Below, piece after piece: positions 54,435-62,949 of a stretch of 64,000 bases of DNA. The first letter of the stretch is position 1. Each line of letters begins with the position of its first letter. The position numbers and the translations under genes are program-made. Source of the stretch: Bacteroidota bacterium. Its GTDB lineage: Bacteria; Bacteroidota; Bacteroidia; AKYH767-A; 2013-40CM-41-45. The stretch lies in contig SHNE01000017.1 of the NCBI GenBank assembly GCA_004295015.1, forward strand, positions 1 to 64,000, given 5' to 3'. The notes beneath the pieces are model-generated. The model had not been told where the DNA came from, did not search any database, and saw only the letters and a list, made by a program, of their open reading frames with translations.

Positions 54435-57400
54435 TTATCGCATGAGGTACATTTTACCCCATCCTTTTTTGAAATATTTATCTGCATCAGTTTCGCGATG
54501 TTCAATGGATTCTCCCCTTATATCAGTTATAACACGATATAAATACAAGCCATTGGCCAGCTGATCACCGTATTCATCTTTTCCATCCCATGCATAGTCT
54601 GTGATATTTCTTCCTATGTGAATGTTGCCCAATTCATTCTGCATAATTTCACGCACAATCTTTCCGCTGATAGTCATGATTTGTATCTTCATGTATGTGG
54701 GAACTTCATTTCCTGTGAGAGTGAACACAAAGCGGGTAGAGGTGGAGAAAGGATTTGGATAATTCAGGACTTCAGTAATCGTTGAGCGATTAACAACCTC
54801 GAATGAAATTTTGTAATTGTATTTACCGCTTTCATTTTTAGAGGCATCCGTTGCTTCAACTTCGAATACATAAATTCCATCCTGTTGTAATTCCGGGTTC
54901 CAATCTATGCGACAACTGTTTTTTGGAAGCACTGCAGCACTGAATCGCATGGTTGGTGCATAGACTGCCGAATTAAAGTACACCCTTTGATAGGTATTTG
55001 AATTTGGTCCTTTTACATATACTTTAAAGTTAGAAGTATCATTCAAAGCAAGAAATTTATTCTCGTCGTGTAATTGAATATTAATGTTTGGTTTTCCACT
55101 AACGATATCTCCATCCAGAATATGAACTCCGTCAAATGTAACATCAAGTATAGGGTTGATTATATCTCTGGTCACGTCAAATTTAACCTCAGCTAAATTG
55201 TTGAAATGGTACTTTTCTGCCTGATGCGTAAGTCCCTGAGGATTTGCCTCTACCCATAAACTATTGCTGCCTGCTAATCCCAATGTAGTATCGATGACCA
55301 GGTTTGCAATTAAAAATTGTCCGGTCCTCAAAGAATCCAGTTTTACCGGAGGGAAAGTGTGTTTCAGCCGGTTCTTGTCATATAAATAAAAATTCATAGT
55401 TAAGCTGTCCATTGGCAGGTTGCCAATATTATCTATGGCGATATGCATACGAATTGTATCACCTTCGTTGATAGGGTTTTTGTAAAAATAAAATGAACGA
55501 TTCGGATTCAAAGCACATTCCGGAACTTCATCATAATATACGCGCCAATATTTCATTTGAGCAGGTGTACGCATATCATCGTCACGGGAATAACTTTCAA
55601 GCTTGAGGTATTTATAATCATTTGCTGAAATCCATGCAAGACTTGTGTCTTTTCCTGTAAGGCTATACAAAATTTCTCTGGATAAGGTATCCCACTTGTT
55701 TGTTAAATTATTTAGTCCTAAAATATTGAGATGGACAATATCTGTGGTTGGGTTTTCGGAAGGAACCTGATTCCAATGCAAGGATTCCCATCTTGTTGAA
55801 GGGCCAATAATTTCAGATGTGACGGTTCCACGATTCCATTTGCTGCTTAGTTGTGCAGTCAGTGTGATAACATCAACAGGATCATTTCCGAATTGCTCCA
55901 ACTTGGTGGAAACGTCGCCTTTTTTCATAAACAAAGCGAAGGGGCCATTATCCTGCAGAGAACTCATTGTAAATCCAAGTCCGTTGAATGCGTTAACAAA
56001 ACCTGGATCTGCAGTTGAATACTGTGTGTTAAACCAACTATAGGCGATAATGTAATTCCCATTCGGAATTTGATTAATAAAATTTTGGATAGCCTGAATT
56101 TGTGCCGGAGTGTTAAACCTGAAGATAAAATAATTTTCAGGCCTGGTTCGGTTACATCCCGGAATATAACCTGAAGCGGTATTCGTTCCGCAAGTCCCAC
56201 TAGTGAGAATAAACTCATTCGCCTGCCCAAAGTAATTGTTACATGTGTTCCATGGTTCCAATGAAATCGAATCCAGTACAGCTATCATGACCGCAGGATA
56301 GGTTTCACAGCCATCATATTCAATTACGGCATCGTTCAGATAGTAGCCTACAGCATTTACAGGAAGATCAACTCCTGTAGTATCATACGGGTTTCCTTTG
56401 GTTTGAGCCCGGAGCGATTTATTATTCAACACAAAATTGAATTTCCGATTGGTCGTATCATATTGAACATTCTCGTACTGATTGCTTTTAAACTGATAGA
56501 AATGTGATTGTGCAAAGCCGGACTTTCCGGATATGTACATAAAGGAGCTTTCCTGCCAGGTAAATTTAACCGGATCATCATAGATGGAATCGTTGGCTAC
56601 TCTCCAGAAATAAACAGTACTGTCGATAAGAGTAAGGTTGGGTGGTGTCCATGAAATTACACCACCACTGTCAGTCATTAATGTAAATCGATAGAGCGGA
56701 CTCCTTTGCATTCCTATTGTCGAGTCAACAATGGTCATGTCGACTGTATCAATCTCGAATTTATAAGTGCGGGCATCTGCAAGCGGATTGGCTGTGCTTG
56801 CCTTTAAGGTCACCGTGTTATAAGGATGTATGGCATACTTCGGAGGATAAACAGGAATAATATCATTCGATGAAATAAACAAAGAAGCAGTCGCGGTATT
56901 GTTTGAATAATTTTGATATTCATTCACAGAATCCGGAATATCTACTTCAACTTTAAATCGATTAATTCCTGCAGCATTAAATCCTCCTGTCGTTACGTTT
57001 AATACCAACTCGTCGTTGTAATAGCATCGACCTCGTTTTATGGAATAGACAGAATCGGTTCCATCAGGGAAAGTCCTTGTAACATGTACGTAAAAAGAAT
57101 CCTGAACAGCCTTACCTATGTTTCGGGTGGATATGTGAACTGAAAAGGTATCGAGATCAGTAGCTATTTCGGCAGGTGTAAATCGAATATTCGGTTCCGT
57201 GATAACATATTCAGGTTTACTGAATGAGTTAAGTTTTAATGAAGGGTCTCCCAAAAGAGACATTTCATTACAAACCAATTGAATATTTGAAGAGCCGGGT
57301 ATTTGAATTGTTTCGATGGCCTTTTTCATAAGATAACCAATGGAACGGCCATAATTGTGATAGGAAGCATTTTCAAAAAAAGCATTGGAGTAGGCGAACA

Positions 57401-59510
57401 AGTCCGGTGGGATACCTTGACCGACACTGGCAATGAATGCAATCGCTGCCTTTTGAGGTTCTAATACGAATTTCTCACTCACACTCCTTTGAGAAGTATG
57501 TATGTCTCCTGCGAAACATGAATTAGCTATGATAACGGGATACCTTCCGTGATTTCCGTATTCAGATGGTTCGTCTGTACTTTGGTCAAATCCTGATCCT
57601 GAAGCATGACCGAAAAAGGTCATCAAAGAAACTCCGGCATCAATTTTTTTCTGAAGTGAATCAGACTGATTAATAACGATTGGATTGGTACTTGATTTAA
57701 GGTACGTTGTAACATTCCCTCCATAGAGGCTATCTTCTAAGACGTTTTCGAATATCTTTAGGTAATTGGCTAATTGCTCCTGTTGATAAGGATTGTCTCC
57801 ACCACCGAAATGTAAAATTTCTTTCATCCAGTCTTGAGGTGTTCCGTTCTGGGCAGCTTCATATTCTTCAACCTTGTGTAGGTAGTTTGATACATCCGTT
57901 CCACTTTCAGCACTCAATCTTCCTATTGGAATGACAGGTTCAAATAAAGAACCGTTTATTCCTGATACTAATAACAAATCGGAAGTAGGAACACCGTATG
58001 AGGGAACCAAACACGCTGCAAATAATGCAGGGTTTTGTCTGAAGTCTGCCGGGCTTATCGATTTTCCAAGGAGAAATATATGCTGTGGAGCTGCTACGCT
58101 TGTCCAACTATCCAGGAGAAACCTGCTGAAGTTTTTTATTGATAAAGGATGCTTTTGTATACCATAGGCAAATTGATCATACAGCTCATCAATGTCACAC
58201 AGAACGGCTTTCCCTCCTGTGGTTATATCACGGTGAGCTTTATATGCCTGAGCCTGACTCCAAATCGCTTTGTTGGAAATAATAATAAAGGCTGAATCCC
58301 GAATGTTAGAGCTTTGTAAATAGTTATTAAAATACCCGAAATTATTTGAAACGTAGTTTATACCTGTAACCGTATTGAGCGAAATAATTTGGTTTGATGA
58401 GCTCAGGTAACACTTTTTTGGTTCAGGGTTTCCGTCATTGTCTACCAGGGCTTGATAAATTGTTCCGTTGCCTGTCACATTTATCCGTTTATGATTAGTC
58501 AGATCATAGAGAATAGGGTTGGAGCTTCCAGCATTGAAATTACTGATATCCATACGTGTTTTACCCTGCGGATCATCTTGTACATACATGGTAAATGCTG
58601 AGGCATTTTCCAGATTATATGTATGTGGATATTTTATTGAAAGCCAGTAAAAGGAACTATAATCGGATGTGCCAACCGGAGTTGTAACATTGTATACAAA
58701 GTTTGTATTCGCCGAAGTAAATGTTGCCGGCGAAATAGAAAAAGTATATTTTTTTAATTCCTGTACAAAATTTACGTCTGAAAAATTTGTTCCGGGAAAT
58801 GAAAGGCTAATATTGTGTGGATTGTTGTTTACCCCACCAATCGCTGTGCGAATTTCCATGTTCGGACCGTTAACAAAAATGTTCGCCGTATTGGCTGTGA
58901 TTGTCAATGGGTAATTCCCGCCGGAATAATTTCCAAAAACCCCGCTCCAGCCTTCACTTTCCACGTATTCGATGGATTGGTCGTTTCTTCCACGGTTGTA
59001 CCCGGTGGTTTGTTCAATGTAAGTTTCTTTCGTGAAATATCCTGCCGGGGCAAAAGAGGAGAAATTAGTATTGTTTTGGATTGTCAGACGTTTACCATTC
59101 TGACTATTACTCCACGTAATAAAGTATATCGCAGTATCTGTAGAGAGACTGTAATTCGGATTTGCATGCTTAGAAGAGTCAGCATAAAGACTTTTATCAA
59201 AGGATCCATCGTTCTTGTTGCCATAGAATTCAATGAAATCATTTGTATCAAACGTTCCGTCAGATTCACCTTCGAGATAAATATATTGTTCCTGTCCATC
59301 ACGATAGATTTGAATTTTTCTTGGATCCAGAGAGCCTACCGGAATTCCCGCAAAAAGCAAACTCTGTCGATTGATACGATAAATTCCTTCCTGCCATACT
59401 TTTACCTTAAAATACTGCTGGTTGTAATTGATCCAACTGTTACCATAATCCTGCGCGATGGCGAGAAAAGGTAAAATCAGAATAAGAAAAAGGGTGTAGA
59501 GTTTTTTCAT
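54435..59510 (-). CDS. type IX secretion system sortase, PorU2-like (C25 family)
   Basis: A 1691-residue exported protein (signal peptide 1-19, ending AIAQ). The gingipain-type C25 domain spans about residues 400-790, with catalytic H635 in FFGHASGSGF and C665 in NSCFAGDIHTS. T9SS sortases cut the C-terminal sorting domain from clients and attach them to the surface. At 1691 residues it is much longer than classical PorU (about 1150) and matches the long PorU2 type I know from Bacteroidota. The extra 700 residues after the protease domain are CARDB/Ig-like strand-rich segments. The C-terminus has NYPNPFSTSTRFVFTL and a FlgD-like DGKDEYGDQLANGLYLYRV segment. It is 45 bp behind the PorV/PorQ gene, the usual partner. 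Confidence 0.88.
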   Translation of the reverse strand: MKKLYTLFLILILPFLAIAQDYGNSWINYNQQYFKVKVWQEGIYRINRQSLLFAGIPVGSLDPRKIQIYRDGQEQYIYLEGESDGTFDTNDFIEFYGNKNDGSFDKSLYADSSKHANPNYSLSTDTAIYFITWSNSQNGKRLTIQNNTNFSSFAPAGYFTKETYIEQTTGYNRGRNDQSIEYVESEGWSGVFGNYSGGNYPLTITANTANIFVNGPNMEIRTAIGGVNNNPHNISLSFPGTNFSDVNFVQELKKYTFSISPATFTSANTNFVYNVTTPVGTSDYSSFYWLSIKYPHTYNLENASAFTMYVQDDPQGKTRMDISNFNAGSSNPILYDLTNHKRINVTGNGTIYQALVDNDGNPEPKKCYLSSSNQIISLNTVTGINYVSNNFGYFNNYLQSSNIRDSAFIIISNKAIWSQAQAYKAHRDITTGGKAVLCDIDELYDQFAYGIQKHPLSIKNFSRFLLDSWTSVAAPQHIFLLGKSISPADFRQNPALFAACLVPSYGVPTSDLLLVSGINGSLFEPVIPIGRLSAESGTDVSNYLHKVEEYEAAQNGTPQDWMKEILHFGGGDNPYQQEQLANYLKIFENVLEDSLYGGNVTTYLKSSTNPIVINQSDSLQKKIDAGVSLMTFFGHASGSGFDQSTDEPSEYGNHGRYPVIIANSCFAGDIHTSQRSVSEKFVLEPQKAAIAFIASVGQGIPPDLFAYSNAFFENASYHNYGRSIGYLMKKAIETIQIPGSSNIQLVCNEMSLLGDPSLKLNSFSKPEYVITEPNIRFTPAEIATDLDTFSVHISTRNIGKAVQDSFYVHVTRTFPDGTDSVYSIKRGRCYYNDELVLNVTTGGFNAAGINRFKVEVDIPDSVNEYQNYSNNTATASLFISSNDIIPVYPPKYAIHPYNTVTLKASTANPLADARTYKFEIDTVDMTIVDSTIGMQRSPLYRFTLMTDSGGVISWTPPNLTLIDSTVYFWRVANDSIYDDPVKFTWQESSFMYISGKSGFAQSHFYQFKSNQYENVQYDTTNRKFNFVLNNKSLRAQTKGNPYDTTGVDLPVNAVGYYLNDAVIEYDGCETYPAVMIAVLDSISLEPWNTCNNYFGQANEFILTSGTCGTNTASGYIPGCNRTRPENYFIFRFNTPAQIQAIQNFINQIPNGNYIIAYSWFNTQYSTADPGFVNAFNGLGFTMSSLQDNGPFALFMKKGDVSTKLEQFGNDPVDVITLTAQLSSKWNRGTVTSEIIGPSTRWESLHWNQVPSENPTTDIVHLNILGLNNLTNKWDTLSREILYSLTGKDTSLAWISANDYKYLKLESYSRDDDMRTPAQMKYWRVYYDEVPECALNPNRSFYFYKNPINEGDTIRMHIAIDNIGNLPMDSLTMNFYLYDKNRLKHTFPPVKLDSLRTGQFLIANLVIDTTLGLAGSNSLWVEANPQGLTHQAEKYHFNNLAEVKFDVTRDIINPILDVTFDGVHILDGDIVSGKPNINIQLHDENKFLALNDTSNFKVYVKGPNSNTYQRVYFNSAVYAPTMRFSAAVLPKNSCRIDWNPELQQDGIYVFEVEATDASKNESGKYNYKISFEVVNRSTITEVLNYPNPFSTSTRFVFTLTGNEVPTYMKIQIMTISGKIVREIMQNELGNIHIGRNITDYAWDGKDEYGDQLANGLYLYRVITDIRGESIEHRETDADKYFKKGWGKMYLMR

Positions 59511-59555
59511 TGATCAGGCATTGATACTATCAACTGAGATTTATGTCGAATGAGA

Positions 59556-60626
59556 TTATTTTCTTTTGTTAATATCGAGTTTTAATGAAAAGACATTTGA
59601 ATATGGGGTTTCGTTGCTGCCAATATTAGCAAGTGCATATTCAATAGTCAATCGGCCAAGTTTAACTCCGAGTCCCATATTGGGTTGAACAATAGTGGAT
59701 GTTCCTCCATTTTGTTCCTTGACTTTCTGAATGTTCAGAATTCCTCCTCTGAGAAAAATGAAATCAGCATATCCGATTTCAATTCCGATATGAGGATCCA
59801 GACTTACAGGGTCACCGCTTACTAATACATTCCGTTTTCCGTCGAAGGTCATATCAAAATTTACCTCAACAAGAGCCGTTACTTTCTTTGTAATATGGCT
59901 CTTGTGTCCGACTCCAAAAATCAATTTAGGTAATGTGATTTCTGTTGTATTTTTTGGAATTTCATTATTAGTCTTTGTGAATGTAGGTTCAAGTAATTCT
60001 GTATTATAACTCCATGCGTTGAAGGTTGAAGTGACATCCTTGGCCATCAATCCTAATTGCCATTTCCCGGTCTGATACTGGGTTCCTAAATCGAATCCGA
60101 ATCCCCAGGCTTTTCCGAATTCTCCTGCTTTGCGATATATTACTTTAACATTTCCACCATATCTAAGTCCCGGCACCTTTGAAACTTTCGCGTAGGAGAG
60201 GAGGAAAGCATAGTCTGCTATGGAGAATGATTTAATTTTGGAATAGTCAATTACTCCGGAGGCATCGATCAGGTCGAGAGTATTAGGTATATCGTCTGTT
60301 GCAAAACGAACTATGGAGAAACCCAGACTACGACTTGTGTCAATTTTTGTGACAAGGGAGGCGTAATCAAATTTTGAAATTCCGGCAAAAAGCTCTGTGT
60401 GCATCACGGCAATCTGCATATCACTTTCCAACCGGGTGAGTCCTGCGGGATTCCAGGCAGTTGAGGTAGCATCACTGACGCTGGCAGCGACAGCGCCGCT
60501 CATTCCCATTGCACGTCCTCCGACACCTATCGATAAAAATTCATTGCTGTATTTAGGTGCCTGAGAAAGGGCTGAAAAGCCTGTCAGAATGGTGATGCAG
60601 AGGAGGAAAGTATTTTTAAAGTTCAT
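59556..60626 (-). CDS. PorV/PorQ-family outer-membrane protein of the T9SS
   Basis: A 356-residue protein with a signal peptide (1-20) and a FadL-like beta-barrel pattern. It opens the mature part with YSNEFLSIGVGGRAMGMSGA and continues VAASVSDATSTAWNPAGLTR, the hallmark of PorV/PorQ proteins. In the T9SS, PorV holds substrates by their C-terminal domain and delivers them to the sortase. The adjacent PorU2-like gene suggests that role here. The two belong to one minus-strand operon in the order porV-porU2. The difference between PorV and PorQ cannot be fixed from sequence alone, but pairing with a PorU-type gene favours PorV. Confidence 0.88.
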   Translation of the reverse strand: MNFKNTFLLCITILTGFSALSQAPKYSNEFLSIGVGGRAMGMSGAVAASVSDATSTAWNPAGLTRLESDMQIAVMHTELFAGISKFDYASLVTKIDTSRSLGFSIVRFATDDIPNTLDLIDASGVIDYSKIKSFSIADYAFLLSYAKVSKVPGLRYGGNVKVIYRKAGEFGKAWGFGFDLGTQYQTGKWQLGLMAKDVTSTFNAWSYNTELLEPTFTKTNNEIPKNTTEITLPKLIFGVGHKSHITKKVTALVEVNFDMTFDGKRNVLVSGDPVSLDPHIGIEIGYADFIFLRGGILNIQKVKEQNGGTSTIVQPNMGLGVKLGRLTIEYALANIGSNETPYSNVFSLKLDINKRK

Positions 60627-60869
60627 CGTTCGATTTATGATTTAGAGAGAAGCTCTATCAACGTAAATTGGTAGCACTTATTTTGAGTCCGATCTTTTTG
60701 TAAAGTTAACAATTACAATCTGATAGGGTTTGGCGCTTGTCGTTTTTTTTTCAGTTTTTTATTCATAGTTATACAGTCCCCCTATATAAAGGATACGCAG
60801 TTCCGGGGCTAAAAAACAGCTTGAATATCTCATTAATCTTACACTTTTTAAGATTCAATTCATTTGAGG

Positions 60870-60899
60870 TTTGCAAGTTGAAAGGAAAAAGTACTTTTG
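60870..60899 (+). promoter_or_regulatory. consensus promoter of pssA
   Basis: TTTG (60870-60873), an 18-nt spacer and TACTTTTG (60892-60899). Both boxes are exact matches at good spacing. It lies inside the longer reading frame opening at 60737, so the true start must be downstream, at 60917 (or 60908). Confidence 0.7.
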
Positions 60900-60916
60900 G
60901 ACAAATTATGTACACG

Positions 60917-61645
60917 ATGAAGAAACACCTGCCTAATTTATTCACCTGTCTGAATCTCTTTACAGGTTGTATAGCTGTGGTAATGATTTTCCGGGATCAT
61001 TTCAATTGGGCAGCATATTTAATTTTCATAGCTGCTTTTTTTGACTTGTTAGATGGAATGACCGCAAGAAAATTGAACTTATTTTCATCTTTTGGAAAAG
61101 AACTTGATTCTCTCGCCGATATGATAAGCTTCGGATTCGTGCCCGGTGCAATTATGTTTAAGTTATTCCAGCGATCGGATTATATATCATGGCCGCTTCC
61201 CGATAATTTGTTGCGTATTGTTCAGTTTGTTCCTTTTGTACTGACAGTTTTTTCAGCTTTGCGACTTGCAAAATTTAATTTAGATAGCAGGCAAACATCT
61301 TCGTTTATTGGTCTGCCAACTCCTGCAAACACTTTGCTCGTTGTATCATTCCCCATGATACTGTTGCACTGTGATAGTTCTATTGGACTGCTTTTTGTTA
61401 ACCCTGTCTTCCTTCTTTGCATCACAGCTTTATTGTCCTTTCTCCTGATTTCAGAAATTCCTCTCTTTGCATTGAAATTTAAAAACCTCTCATTCAGGGA
61501 AAATTTTTATCAATATGTCCTGTTGTTTTCTTCAGCAATACTCTTACCCATTTTAACTTGGCTGGCCATTCCGGTTATTTTTGCACTTTATTTTGCACTG
61601 TCCTTTTTAAAATCAATGGCAGCGCCCGGCTCTAAGTTGCAATGA
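60917..61645 (+). CDS. pssA: CDP-diacylglycerol--serine O-phosphatidyltransferase
   Basis: A 242-residue inner-membrane enzyme making phosphatidylserine, the precursor of phosphatidylethanolamine. The start is placed at ATG 60917 (MKKHLPNLFTCLNLFTGCIA) because a consensus promoter ends at 60899; the ATG at 60908 would leave almost no leader, and the 60-codon extension from 60737 has no conserved content. The CDP-alcohol phosphotransferase motif DG(x2)AR(x8)G(x3)D(x3)D is complete in DGMTARKLNLFSSFG and KELDSLAD. The hydrophobic pattern fits about 7-8 helices. The partner decarboxylase gene (psd) is not in the window. purS follows on the same strand after 139 bp with its own -7 element. Confidence 0.93.
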   Translation: MKKHLPNLFTCLNLFTGCIAVVMIFRDHFNWAAYLIFIAAFFDLLDGMTARKLNLFSSFGKELDSLADMISFGFVPGAIMFKLFQRSDYISWPLPDNLLRIVQFVPFVLTVFSALRLAKFNLDSRQTSSFIGLPTPANTLLVVSFPMILLHCDSSIGLLFVNPVFLLCITALLSFLLISEIPLFALKFKNLSFRENFYQYVLLFSSAILLPILTWLAIPVIFALYFALSFLKSMAAPGSKLQ

Positions 61646-61716
61646 CAGAATTTCACTTACCCATTGGCAAAGTGAAATTGAATTATTCTCATGATCCATT
61701 GAGAATTTAAAATCAT

Positions 61717-61724
61717 TAACTTTG
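61717..61724 (+). promoter_or_regulatory. -7 promoter element of purS
   Basis: TAACTTTG, an exact TAnnTTTG match, 60 nt before the purS ATG at 61785. A TTG at 61699-61701 is closer than the normal spacing, so the -33 element is unclear. Confidence 0.4.
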
Positions 61725-61784
61725 CCATATGCGGATTTATACCTGAGGTATATTTGAACAAAAGAATCAAAAAAAGGAGAAAAA

Positions 61785-62039
61785 ATGAAAAAGTACACAG
61801 CAGAAATTGATGTTATGCCACTTAAGGCATTATTGGATCCACAAGGAAAGGCTGTGGGTCATGGCCTAAAAAATATGGGGATAAATGCTGTGGAGAATAT
61901 CCGGATCGGGAAACACATCAGCATGGAAATTGAAGCCTCCAGTAAGGATGATGCCTCAAAAAAAGTTGAAGAAGCTTGTAAAAAACTGCTATCAAATCCG
62001 GTAATGGAGAGTTATCACTTCACGATCAATGAAAATTAA
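61785..62039 (+). CDS. purS: phosphoribosylformylglycinamidine synthase subunit PurS
   Basis: An 84-residue protein opening MKKYTAEIDVMPLKALLDPQ and continuing GKAVGHGLKNMGINAVENIR, the PurS pattern. PurS is the small bridging subunit joining PurQ (glutaminase) and PurL (synthetase) in step four of purine synthesis. The alpha/beta fold forms dimers. Length is normal for the family. purQ and purL are not next to it here, which is unusual compared with Gram-positive operons where they are adjacent; in Bacteroidota, purS is often separate or absent because a fused large PurL is used. The downstream LptB gene is convergent, so purS stands alone. Confidence 0.93.
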   Translation: MKKYTAEIDVMPLKALLDPQGKAVGHGLKNMGINAVENIRIGKHISMEIEASSKDDASKKVEEACKKLLSNPVMESYHFTINEN

Positions 62040-62054
62040 CAGGCAGTTAATTGA

Positions 62055-62783
62055 TCAGCGACGAAGTTCAAAGTTTTGGCCTAAGTAGACTTTTCGTACC
62101 TGTTCATCTGCTGCTAACTCCTCTGCCGTACCGGCTTTCAATATCCGGCCTTCAAACAGGAGGTAAGCCCGATCAGTAATTGTTAGCGTTTCGTGTACAT
62201 TATGATCGGTGATCAAAACACCTATGTTTCGCTCCTTTAAAAGAGAAACAATTCCCTGAATATCTTCAACAGCAATTGGATCTACGCCCGCAAATGGCTC
62301 GTCCAGGAGAATAAATTTAGGATCCACAGCAAGGGCACGGGCAATTTCTGTCCTCCTTCTTTCTCCACCGGATAATAAATCTCCTCTGCTTTTGCGTATG
62401 CGTTGCAATCCAAATTCATCCAGCAGTGATTCGAGTTTTTTATGTTGATCAGTTTTACTCAGCCTGGTCATTTCCAGCACCGCCTTAATGTTGTCTTCAA
62501 CGCTTAATTTTCTGAAGACAGACGCCTCTTGTGCCAGATACCCAATACCCAGCTGCGCCCGCTTATACATTGGTACCTGAGTGATTTCTTTATCATCAAG
62601 ATAAATAGCTCCTTCATTAGGTTTGATCAGACCGACAATCATATAAAAGGAAGTAGTTTTGCCTGCGCCATTAGGACCTAAGAGGCCGACAATTTCTCCT
62701 TGTTTAACCTGGATAGAAACATGATCCACCACGGTTCGGTGCTTATAACGCTTGACAAGATTTTCTGAGCGGAGAACGATCAT
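62055..62783 (-). CDS. lptB: LPS export ABC transporter ATPase LptB
   Basis: A 242-residue ATPase powering LptFG extraction of lipopolysaccharide from the inner membrane. Walker A is [18 protein letters not shown] (about 34-51), the signature is [16 protein letters not shown], and Walker B is [18 protein letters not shown]. The phrases [11 protein letters not shown] and [14 protein letters not shown] are diagnostic of LptB among ABC ATPases. The [17 protein letters not shown] stretch holds the switch His. The partners LptF, LptG, LptC and LptA are not in this window. It is followed upstream by a DUF5686 gene on the same strand with a gap of 166 bp. Confidence 0.94.
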   Translation of the reverse strand: MIVLRSENLVKRYKHRTVVDHVSIQVKQGEIVGLLGPNGAGKTTSFYMIVGLIKPNEGAIYLDDKEITQVPMYKRAQLGIGYLAQEASVFRKLSVEDNIKAVLEMTRLSKTDQHKKLESLLDEFGLQRIRKSRGDLLSGGERRRTEIARALAVDPKFILLDEPFAGVDPIAVEDIQGIVSLLKERNIGVLITDHNVHETLTITDRAYLLFEGRILKAGTAEELAADEQVRKVYLGQNFELRR

Positions 62784-62949
62784 GGTGAAAAGAGTGTGTG
62801 TTGGCGATGTTTTGTGTTTGAGTAAAATTGATCAAATAGATCTGTATATATGTTTGATAATCAGTTTTGTAAATCTTATATCAAAAGAATAAATCCGGCA
62901 TCATATTTTCTTCGTCACAAAGATGCGGAATCCTATCGCTGCAAGCAAA

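Noticed and set aside
58815-59474. 219-codon plus-strand frame
   Set aside because: It is antisense to the N-terminal part of the PorU2-like gene, which is continuous for 1691 codons. The plus-strand frame has low-complexity, Ile/Arg-rich shadow composition and no recognisable motif.
60737-60916. 60-codon N-terminal extension of pssA
   Set aside because: It contains a consensus promoter (60870-60899) and no conserved residues. PssA starts normally at 60917 or 60908.
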